A stretch of 36,782 nt of DNA from DATFCK01 sp045809745 (GTDB taxonomy: Bacteria > Verrucomicrobiota > Verrucomicrobiia > Chthoniobacterales > UBA10450), in NCBI GenBank assembly GCA_045809745.1, contig JBJMXE010000131.1:1-36782 (forward strand), written 5' to 3'. Below, one piece after another: positions 1 through 5,602 of this stretch; the stretch's first letter is position 1, and every line of letters begins with the position of its first letter. The notes beneath the pieces are model-generated. The model worked only from the letters and a program-made list of their open reading frames with translations, was not told the DNA's origin and did no database searches. Position numbers and translations under genes: made by a program.

Positions 1-112
1 AAACCTGGCAAATCTCATCTTGGCCTCGCCCGCATAGCGTCTTGTAGCCGCAACATGGGCAGCGATATGTCGGAACTCTCTCCTGGGGATGTGTAACGTT
101 GTGAAACGTCAT
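1..112 (-). CDS. CPCC family cysteine-rich protein, integron cassette gene, 3' end outside window
   Basis: This gene is cut by the window edge; 37 codons are visible. Translation from the ATG at 112 gives YRCPCCGYKTL, then RGQDEICQV, which matches the short Cys-rich 'CPCC' family, where CPCCG and a downstream EICxVC carry the metal-binding cysteines. The ATG lies 14 bp beyond the attC at 126-248, as expected for the first gene of a cassette. An ATG at 126 in another frame stops after four codons. The family is small, probably zinc-binding and of unknown function; it is common in accessory DNA. The family match is strong for so short a piece, but completeness cannot be judged. Confidence 0.75.
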   Translation of the reverse strand, partial: MTFHNVTHPQERVPTYRCPCCGYKTLCGRGQDEICQV

Positions 113-125
113 CACGGCGCTGTCA

Positions 126-248
126 TCTAACGAGAACAAGATCAGCCACCGCTGATGAGGCCGAGCTTTGCTCGAAGTGATTGTATATTAGTCATCCTAA
201 AGTGAAACCGTACGCGGTGAAGCGGTTGGCTGCATCGCCTGGTTAGAT
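126..248 (-). repeat. attC site 1
   Basis: An imperfect palindrome of about 122 bp with tctaacg at one end and ggttaga at the other. On the minus strand it reads TCTAAC ... GTTAGAT, fitting the RYYYAAC ... GTTRRRY ends of attC. The inner blocks GCCAACCGC and GCGGTGGC pair as L''/L'. It sits directly after the stop of the 248-553 gene, so its polarity matches the minus-strand cassettes. Confidence 0.9.
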
Positions 249-553
249 CAGTCGGTCGCCATGTCCCAAAAGCCTTTCCCAGTAATCTTCCATTTGCCGC
301 TAACTTTTTGAACCTCGTAGGCATCACCGGTTCCCCGCGATAGCTGGCCAGTGTGGACGGACACGCAGTCAGTTCGCGTGTAGCGATCTTTTCGGGTCCC
401 TTTTTTCAAATCAATCTGATACTCGCGCCCAGTGACACTGCCAGGCAGGCGCTCATCGGTCGAGACGCAGAAGATGCATATGATCGGCTCATGAGTTGCG
501 GCACGGACTAGTTGCTGAATCTGCCTGGCGTCTCTCTCAGATATCGGCGCCAT
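248..553 (-). CDS. hypothetical cassette protein, second gene of a two-gene cassette
   Basis: I recognise no family. The 101-residue product (MAPISERDARQ ... GFWDMATD) is soluble, with no signal peptide or membrane segment, and has three Cys residues near the N-terminus (IICIFC and later DC). A longer reading from 601 exists, but the ATG at 553 shares its A with the TGA of the upstream gene (TGATG). This argues for translational coupling and for the short start. The stop codon TGA touches the last base of attC site 1. The C-terminal half (EVQKVSGKWKITGKGFW) suggests a small beta-rich fold of the kind seen in NTF2-like or lipoprotein-like domains; that is only an impression. Confidence 0.6.
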   Translation of the reverse strand: MAPISERDARQIQQLVRAATHEPIICIFCVSTDERLPGSVTGREYQIDLKKGTRKDRYTRTDCVSVHTGQLSRGTGDAYEVQKVSGKWKITGKGFWDMATD

Positions 554-978
554 CACACAGGGCTTCTCCGCTGCGAGCGGTAATGATGAGTAAGATCCCA
601 TTTGGAGCCGTGCTTCTCAAACACGTAAAGGCAACGCTCCGGACGACTGAGAGATCCAGCGAAGCGGCAGGCCGCATTGATGGCCACGATTCTGCGGGAA
701 ACCCAGCGAATCGTAGGTGGTAGTGTCGCAGGCACCAAAGCTTTGATAGCAGCGAGGTCCGCAGCACTGCCCAGACGCTTATCTGAGCCCGTGTTAAACT
801 TGAATTGCCACTCATCACCATGGTTGTCCGAATTGTCATCTTGGCGAGCGAGCTTCCACCGCCGCTTGTCCTCTTCCGACGGGGTCGGCAGCGGCGGGCC
901 AAGCTCGCCTTCGACCGGCGGCAGCCCAGCCAGACAGCGGCAATTCAGGACCAATATCGCAACCACCCAACGCGGCAT
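553..978 (-). CDS. hypothetical exported cassette protein
   Basis: The 141-residue product is read from the ATG at 978; a GTG one codon earlier (981) is also possible. The start lies 8 bp from attC site 2, so this is the promoter-proximal gene of the cassette. The N-terminus MPRWVVAILVLNCRCLAG looks like a signal peptide, followed by a Pro/Glu-rich linker and a charged region. The C-terminal stretch CLYVFEKHGSKWDLTHHYR resembles small extracytoplasmic proteins, but I cannot name a family. The TGA stop overlaps the ATG of the next gene (TGATG), so the two are probably translated together and may form a pair. Confidence 0.6.
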   Translation of the reverse strand: MPRWVVAILVLNCRCLAGLPPVEGELGPPLPTPSEEDKRRWKLARQDDNSDNHGDEWQFKFNTGSDKRLGSAADLAAIKALVPATLPPTIRWVSRRIVAINAACRFAGSLSRPERCLYVFEKHGSKWDLTHHYRSQRRSPV

Positions 979-985
979 CACAAGG

Positions 986-1107
986 TCTAACGAGACCCAA
1001 GATCAGCGACCGCTGGCGAGGGCGCGTGTGGCTGCAGGTTGAATGTGGAAGTCATCAGAAGTGGGAACGCGGAACGGCCAGCGGTTCGCTGCATCGCTTG
1101 GTTAGGC
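986..1107 (-). repeat. attC site 2
   Basis: A 122-bp site running from tctaacgag to ggttaggc. On the minus strand it begins GCCTAAC and ends GTTAGAC. Its end blocks (gatcagcgaccgc and gcggttcgctgcatcgc) are nearly the same as in sites 1 and 3, while the centre differs. Such uniform attC ends are typical of chromosomal integrons. The stop codon TAA of the 1102-1497 gene lies within its first core. Confidence 0.9.
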
Positions 1108-1497
1108 CTTGCGCGGACTCGGCAAGAACCGCTCGCCTGGATCTGCGACATAGGTTGTGTTGCATGTGAGGCAGTCCCACCGCTCTCTTTTGCGCGTGTT
1201 CGACCAGAGTGGAATCGGGCCGGAAAGGTGTATCGGCTTCGCGTCAGCTTCGTAGCAGCGTGGGCAAAACGGGACGGGATCGCCTCTACCGTAGTATACG
1301 CCGCGAGAGTGCGTGAGCTCTGGCTGCGCTGACTGTGCCTGTATGGCAGCGCACTGCTCTGCGAGCCGGGCGTAATCGGCTTCGAGCGCAGCGACCTCGC
1401 GAAGAACGAGGCGCAGCTGAGACCGAATAGCATCTTTGGCGGCGTCGGTGTCGATCATTCGGTCGAGATCGTCGATGTCCTTCTGGAGGTTGCTCAT
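1102..1497 (-). CDS. coiled-coil plus zinc-ribbon cassette protein
   Basis: The 131-residue product is read from the ATG at 1497. An upstream reading from 1533 would start inside attC site 3, so it is rejected. Residues 1-55 are rich in heptad-like Leu/Ala/Glu and probably form a coiled coil. The C-terminal half has two Cys pairs, C78-x2-C81 (FCPRC) and C109-x2-C112 (DCLTC), a zinc ribbon. The pattern FCPRCYE then WDCLTC is common in cassette and phage hypothetical proteins. The TAA stop sits inside the GCCTAAC core of attC site 2, so cassette excision and gene end are fused. No Shine-Dalgarno sequence is evident. Function is unknown; a DNA- or protein-binding role is a guess. Confidence 0.75.
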   Translation of the reverse strand: MSNLQKDIDDLDRMIDTDAAKDAIRSQLRLVLREVAALEADYARLAEQCAAIQAQSAQPELTHSRGVYYGRGDPVPFCPRCYEADAKPIHLSGPIPLWSNTRKRERWDCLTCNTTYVADPGERFLPSPRKA

Positions 1498-1517
1498 GCG
1501 AGGGAAGGAGTTCTGAG

Positions 1518-1641
1518 GCCTAACGAGACACAAGATCAGCGACCGCGCCCGAAAGCGCGCGTGGCTGCAAACTGAAGGAACTAGCTAGACAAAAGTTACG
1601 CATCGGAGCGGGGCGCGGTTCGCTGCATCGCCTGGTTAGGC
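1518..1641 (-). repeat. attC site 3
   Basis: A 124-bp site running from gcctaacgag to ggttaggc. Minus-strand ends are GCCTAAC and GTTAGGC. It shares acaagatcagcgaccgc and ggttcgctgcatcgcctgg with site 2. The stop of the 1636-1998 gene is embedded in its first core. Confidence 0.9.
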
Positions 1642-1998
1642 CTTGCTGTCATCTGGAAACAGTCTAGTGCCACAGTAACCGCACCTATCGCTGGCAACTG
1701 CAATGTGTGCGAGAACTCCACTGATTGTATTACGACAGGTGGGGCAAACCAACCCAAAGCGCCGCTCGCGCCGCCTCGTTGACGACGTGACGAACCAGAT
1801 GGCGCAGACGAGAAATGCGAGAATAGCGATGCCGTAAGCGATGTGAACGCCGACAGGCCGTGGTGCACGATCCATGAAGCGCCCGATGAAGAGGTTGCCG
1901 AAAATGACGCCGAAGAAGACCACGAGAAAGCCAGTCGCGCCGAGGGCGGACGAACGCTTCAGCTTTTTCTGAGATGCGATGAGTTCGGCTTTGGTCAC
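1636..1998 (-). CDS. two-helix membrane protein with C-terminal zinc ribbon, cassette gene
   Basis: The 120-residue product has a basic N-terminus, two hydrophobic helices (about residues 18-39 and 50-71), an Arg-rich TRRRERR turn, and a C-terminal ribbon with C85-x2-C88 (CPTC) and C106-x2-C109 (CGYC). By the positive-inside rule the basic N-terminus and the ribbon should both face the cytoplasm. The ATG at 1998 is 13 bp from attC site 4 and the TAA stop lies inside attC site 3, so the gene fills the cassette. The family is unrecognised. It may sense or tether something at the membrane, but nothing in the sequence says what. Confidence 0.75.
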   Translation of the reverse strand: MTKAELIASQKKLKRSSALGATGFLVVFFGVIFGNLFIGRFMDRAPRPVGVHIAYGIAILAFLVCAIWFVTSSTRRRERRFGLVCPTCRNTISGVLAHIAVASDRCGYCGTRLFPDDSKA

Positions 1999-2011
1999 AC
2001 GCGTGGAAGAG

Positions 2012-2134
2012 GCCTAACGATAATAAGATCAGCTACGGCCTTCTCCGCGGCTGAACTGCAAACAATAGTAACTTAATCATTCTAAAACGTAAACTTGTAC
2101 CGGTAAGGCCGTTAGCTGCATCGACTGGTTAGAC
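2012..2134 (-). repeat. attC site 4
   Basis: A 123-bp site running from gcctaacgat to ggttagac. On the minus strand it begins GTCTAAC and ends GTTAGGC. It is the most divergent of the four (agctacggcc and ggccgttagctgcatcg in place of the other arms) but keeps pairing arms. Confidence 0.88.
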
Positions 2135-2908
2135 CTACCATAGCGAAGCTGAGCCCGGTGAGTAGTGGCCCGAGCGGATGGCTTGTCGAAGGTCGTCAAG
2201 GGTTTCGGGTCCGGATTTGCCAGACGCGGTGAAGTCGACCTTCCAACGATGGTTGAACGTGGAAAGCATCACAAGTACGTCGGAACTGGCAAACCCGCCG
2301 CGAGTGTAAAGCACAAACCACTTACTGGCGTTGTGCCCTGCGAGCACAAAGCGCCGTAAGGGGAGTGCGTCGTCCCCAGGTGGAATCACATCAGAAACTT
2401 GGAACGGCTGACCACGATCGGCAAAGCGTTCTCGCTTGCCGAGAGGTGCTTGGAGCGCCTTTAACACAGCAATATCGATATCTCTAAGCCGGTAAACCGG
2501 CTCAAACTCGTCTTCGAAAAACGACTGCAGGCGTTGTTCGTCGGTTCGCCTCTGCGCACGCGCTCTGGAGGCGGAAACCTCAAGCTCACGCCGAAAATGT
2601 TGCTTCTTGGTTTGGATGACCGCTGCTTGTGAAACGACGTCGTGTGTTCGATCACTAACATAGATCGAGAAATGCGCGGCGTCGCGCTTCGGCCGATCCA
2701 CTTTCTGAACGTATTCGACTGTCCATACTGCACTGCCACTGTCGTAAGAGAGTTTCGGAGCGTAGCCTTGCGGGTCTAGACCTTCTCTGACGGCTTCCCG
2801 GCTGGCAATTTCGATAACTTTATCAGCCTTTAACTGTGGTTCGCTGGCACTTGCGAAGCACGTCACCGTGCTGGCGATTACTAAAGCAGACGCAATAACG
2901 CTGCGCAT
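2135..2908 (-). CDS. exported hypothetical protein, first complete cassette gene
   Basis: The ATG at 2908 (257 residues) is preferred over one at 2935, because the latter lies inside the attC half-site. The N-terminus MRSVIASALVIASTVTCFASA is a good signal peptide with an ASA-type cleavage site. Residues about 28-105 (KVIEIASREAVREGL ... WTVEYVQKV ... FSIYVSDRT) resemble a PepSY-like fold: a helix followed by strands ending in an 'interaction with date-like turn'. The rest (YRLRDIDIAVLKALQAPLG, then SKWFVLYTRGG) is unassigned. It probably acts outside the cytoplasmic membrane. The TAG stop directly abuts attC site 4. PepSY-like is a weak call. Confidence 0.65.
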   Translation of the reverse strand: MRSVIASALVIASTVTCFASASEPQLKADKVIEIASREAVREGLDPQGYAPKLSYDSGSAVWTVEYVQKVDRPKRDAAHFSIYVSDRTHDVVSQAAVIQTKKQHFRRELEVSASRARAQRRTDEQRLQSFFEDEFEPVYRLRDIDIAVLKALQAPLGKRERFADRGQPFQVSDVIPPGDDALPLRRFVLAGHNASKWFVLYTRGGFASSDVLVMLSTFNHRWKVDFTASGKSGPETLDDLRQAIRSGHYSPGSASLW

Positions 2909-2911
2909 AGG

Positions 2912-2945
2912 TCTAACGAGAACAAGATCAGCCACCGCCGATGAG
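2912..2945 (-). repeat. half attC site next to attI
   Basis: gtctaacgagaacaagatcag followed by ccaccg copies one arm of attC site 1 almost exactly, giving a GTTAGAC core on the minus strand. The matching second arm (a GCATCG..TGGTTAG-type sequence) is absent between 2946 and 3058, so this is a truncated attC or a scar left between attI and the first cassette. Confidence 0.65.
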
Positions 2946-3058
2946 AGCGAGCGTGATCTGGAATGAATGTGTGGTCGGAAACTGCGAGTGGAATAGCGAT
3001 CAAAATCAAGGGGATCGCACGCAAAACAACATTACGAAGCATAAATCAACGTCAGAGA

Positions 3059-3113
3059 TCTAACGAGAAGTAGACGAAAGTTCGTAAAATAAGGCGAATA
3101 TTTTTCGTCTAAC
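3059..3113 (-). other. candidate attI recombination site
   Basis: Between the 3' end of intI and the first cassette lie two direct GTTAGA(C/T) cores on the minus strand (3113-3107 and 3065-3059). Between them is a perfect 9-bp inverted repeat, tagacgaaa (3071-3079) and tttcgtcta (3103-3111), in AT-rich DNA. Direct core-like boxes without a long attC palindrome are what attI sites look like. A TTGACA hexamer on the minus strand at 3146-3141 could be part of a cassette promoter, but I see no convincing -10 at 16-18 bp. Confidence 0.55.
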
Positions 3114-3161
3114 TGGGGGACTTTTTGTCGCGCTTTGGCCTGTCAAATTCATAGCTGTCGC

Positions 3162-4220
3162 TCAGGCAGGGTAAGGAGTAATCTGGCGCCGAGTTCGGGT
3201 TCGCGGAGCTGGTTTGAGCGGCGTTTTCGTTTTCTTCGTGTCTAAAGGACTCTGGATTGAAAGCCCGGGCTGATTGAGGACGTGGGTGTAAATCATGGTA
3301 GTTGATACGTCGCGGTGGCCGAGCAATTCTTGAACGGTACGAATATCGTACCCCGCCTCAAGCAGATGAGTGGCGAAACTGTGCCGGAACGTATGGCAAC
3401 TAGCCAGTTTTGTGATCCTGGCACGTTGGACTGCGAGCTTGACCGCGTTCTGAAGATTTTTTTCGTCAACATGGTGCCGGCGCGTTTCTTTTGAGCGCGG
3501 GTCGACAGATAGTTTCGCTGCGGGGAAAACATACTGCCACGGCCAGCTGCGTTCGGCGCCCTTGAACTTCTGGACCAATGCAAACGGCAAATAAACCCGG
3601 CCACGGCCGACCGTTAAATCCTGTTCATGTAGTTCTTTGACCCGTTGCAAATGCAGCCGGAGAGGTTTTCGGAGCCGCTGGGGCAGAAGCGTCACCCGGT
3701 CGCGGAAGCCTTTGCCGTCGCGGACGGTGATTTGTTTGTAGGCGAAATCGACATCTTTAACGCGGAGCCGAAGGCATTCCATCAGGCGCAAACCGCTGCC
3801 ATAAAGAAGCTCGGCCATCAACCGATAATCGCCTGTAAGCTGATTTAAAACGGCCCGCACTTCTTTGGAAGTCAGGACAACAGGAACTTTGGGCGGCCGT
3901 TTGACCCGCTCCAGGTCGTCCAGCCAATCGAGCTTACGTTCGAAGACATGTTGATAAAGAAAAAGGAGAGCGCTGAGGGCTTGGTTCTGGGTGGAAGCGG
4001 CGACGTTGCGGTCGGCAGCGAGATGAGTGAGGAAGCTGGTAATCTCCGGTTCCGCCATCGTGCCGGGATGACGTTTCCGGTGGAAAAGGATAAACCGCCG
4101 GATCCAGTCAACGTAGGCTTGCTCCGTCCGTATACTATAATGACGGACCCGGAGATGCTGCCGCACTTGGTCGAGCAGCCGGGGTGGCGAGCCAGCTGCG
4201 GCCGTAGCCGTTATTGCCAT
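3162..4220 (-). CDS. intI: integron integrase IntI (tyrosine recombinase)
   Basis: The 352-residue product recombines attC and attI sites to insert and excise cassettes. Read from the ATG at 4220, it has an N-terminal SAM-like domain (LLDQVRQHLRVRHYSIRTEQAY) and a catalytic domain with R145 (GSGLRLMECL), K170, H276-x2-R279 (HTFRHSFATHLL), H302 (LLGHRDVSTT) and Y311 (MIYTH). Residues about 209-250 carry the IntI-specific insertion (FALVQKF, WPWQYVFPA, VDPRS, RRHH), which separates IntI from XerC/D. A basic tail follows residue 325. An upstream reading to 4304 is open but lacks family similarity, and the LexA-type box would then be coding. The gene points the same way as the cassettes and lies upstream of them, so the array abuts its 3' end. 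All catalytic residues are present, so it is probably active. Confidence 0.95.
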   Translation of the reverse strand: MAITATAAAGSPPRLLDQVRQHLRVRHYSIRTEQAYVDWIRRFILFHRKRHPGTMAEPEITSFLTHLAADRNVAASTQNQALSALLFLYQHVFERKLDWLDDLERVKRPPKVPVVLTSKEVRAVLNQLTGDYRLMAELLYGSGLRLMECLRLRVKDVDFAYKQITVRDGKGFRDRVTLLPQRLRKPLRLHLQRVKELHEQDLTVGRGRVYLPFALVQKFKGAERSWPWQYVFPAAKLSVDPRSKETRRHHVDEKNLQNAVKLAVQRARITKLASCHTFRHSFATHLLEAGYDIRTVQELLGHRDVSTTMIYTHVLNQPGLSIQSPLDTKKTKTPLKPAPRTRTRRQITPYPA

Positions 4221-4233
4221 GTTCTGGTGAACA
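4220..4233 (-). promoter_or_regulatory. LexA-type SOS box at the intI start
   Basis: TGTTCTGGTGAACA is a perfect TGTTC-N4-GAACA palindrome directly against the intI ATG. This is the motif reported for LexA in Verrucomicrobia. A TATGTT hexamer overlapping the box on the minus strand, with a weak TTTCCG 18 bp upstream, could be the promoter, so LexA would cover the -10/start region. The promoter is an inference; the palindrome is plain. Confidence 0.7.
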
Positions 4234-4522
4234 TAACGCCGAGCCCGCGACGACGGAAAGAAAAAAAGGTGCGGGAAAACTGATTCGCCTTCGAGCGAGG
4301 CCACGGCGGGTTCGTCCCACCGCGCCAGGCGAGAAGGGGAGGAATAACGGATGGCGGAGTGGCAGAGTCGCGGCTTTGAGGGGTCTCCGACGTCGGGATC
4401 GGAAGCGGGAGACGCTATTTGTTATTTGAAAGGCGAAAACTGAAAGGCGAACTGCGAAGCCGGACACTCAACGTCCAACGGAAGCGGGGCGGGGGCAGGG
4501 GTATGGGAGCAAGGATCTACTT
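4234..4522. other. intergenic region upstream of intI
   Basis: I see no gene here. It contains an 11-bp direct repeat, tgaaaggcgaa, at 4427-4437 and 4441-4451, and otherwise purine-rich DNA of no evident function. It must contain the intI promoter unless that overlaps the LexA-type box. Confidence 0.4.
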
Positions 4523-4551
4523 TGGGAAACGACGGAGCGTGTCCCTCCAGG
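4523..4551 (-). repeat. degenerate single copy of the GGAGGGAC-type hairpin repeat
   Basis: On the minus strand, CTGGAGGGACACGCTCCGTCG followed by TTTCCC resembles the first hairpin of the elements at 10711-10735 and 20641-20665 (TGGAGGGACGAGCTTGTC then TCGTCCC). It sits just after the stop of the 4559-5602 gene and may fold at the transcript end. Confidence 0.4.
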
Positions 4552-4558
4552 GAGAATG

Positions 4559-5602
4559 CTATTTGAATTGAAGGAAGAACTTTTCCAGGCGTTTGCGGAC
4601 GGCTTCGAAAGATAACTGCTCCATCGAACGCCATTGAGATTCGACGAATACAGTTCCTCGCGCGTTATGATCGGTTAGAAGATCGCGAGCGAGCATACCG
4701 ATCTCGGCGAAGGTTCGACCGATCCCACACGTCTTCGGAAACGCGATTCGCTCAATGGCGCTGTCGCCGCCCACGCACACGCCGCGACAGAGAAGGGCGT
4801 CGCCCGCGACCTGCCCGGGTACGCGGCTGCGATCGAGCTGAAGCACAATTTTATGCTTCGCCATTTCCCGCAGGTAATCGGCGTAAGATTTTTCTTTTTC
4901 GTGTACCCGGAGCTTGCCGGCGGGGAATCCGAAATCAGCCAGCAGTCGATTCCCTTTCCGGCCATCGAGATTAAATACCGTGACCGGCTCGCCGGTCGCC
5001 TCGCAAAGATTCCTGGCCAGAAGCATGGCTGCGAAATGGTTGCGCGACGGAATATCCCATTCGCGGGTGCCGATAAATACGCCGGACTGCTGATCCGGTC
5101 GGGTTGAGAAATCCCATTGTGTTTGGCTGAGCGGATAAGGCGTCGGGATAAAGCCGACGGTTGCCGATTGCGTCGCCGGGCGACACATCCGGAAAAGTTC
5201 AGCGGCTTCCGGGGTTGCCCCGATGCAACCATCGGCCTGCCGGACAATGTCAAAAAAGCGCGCAGCGACGCCGGGGGTTGCCAACTGCTCCGCAACCTGG
5301 TGAAGCCCGGTCTCTTTGAGGGAGACGATAACCGGCGTCTTTGCCTGTTTGCAGGCTAACAAGGCGCGTTCGGCATCTCTGAAATTCGGCCGCAGCAAAA
5401 GGAGCACAGGCGATCTCTCGGCCAAGCCGTGCTTTGTGTCCCGATGAAAGCTGCCGCCGGTGCAGGCGGCATAGCCGTGGAAGTTAACGGGCGGATGCGC
5501 TGCCGAATCCGGAGTTCCAGCGCTATCGAAATACTGCTCTGAATCGCGCCCGCCAGGGTTGAGCACGGCCAGCTTTAGCGATCGAGTCCGTTGCTGGCTC
5601 AC
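4559..5602 (-). CDS. glycosyltransferase-like protein (GT-B fold suspected)
   Basis: The 347-residue protein starts at a GTG whose GTGA overlaps the TGA stop of the upstream penicillin-binding protein gene, so the two are translationally coupled. An N-terminal Rossmann-like part (LKLAVLNPGG, SPVLLLLRPNF) precedes a region typical of GT-B C-terminal domains: SGVFIGTREWDIPSRN, VTVFNLDG, LREMAKHKIVLQLD, and VCVGGDSAIERIAFP where donor-binding loops usually lie. There is no signal peptide or membrane segment, so it is cytosolic. Coupling to a peptidoglycan polymerase suggests a role in surface glycan or envelope assembly. The family is not securely recognised and substrate is unknown. Confidence 0.6.
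   Translation of the reverse strand: MSQQRTRSLKLAVLNPGGRDSEQYFDSAGTPDSAAHPPVNFHGYAACTGGSFHRDTKHGLAERSPVLLLLRPNFRDAERALLACKQAKTPVIVSLKETGLHQVAEQLATPGVAARFFDIVRQADGCIGATPEAAELFRMCRPATQSATVGFIPTPYPLSQTQWDFSTRPDQQSGVFIGTREWDIPSRNHFAAMLLARNLCEATGEPVTVFNLDGRKGNRLLADFGFPAGKLRVHEKEKSYADYLREMAKHKIVLQLDRSRVPGQVAGDALLCRGVCVGGDSAIERIAFPKTCGIGRTFAEIGMLARDLLTDHNARGTVFVESQWRSMEQLSFEAVRKRLEKFFLQFK

Noticed and set aside
677..1042. Plus-strand ORF across the first cassette
   Set aside because: It runs antisense through two better-supported genes and into attC site 2, with no domain or ribosome-binding site.
3141..3146. TTGACA hexamer as a cassette promoter
   Set aside because: There is no acceptable -10 at 16-18 bp; kept only as a remark under attI.
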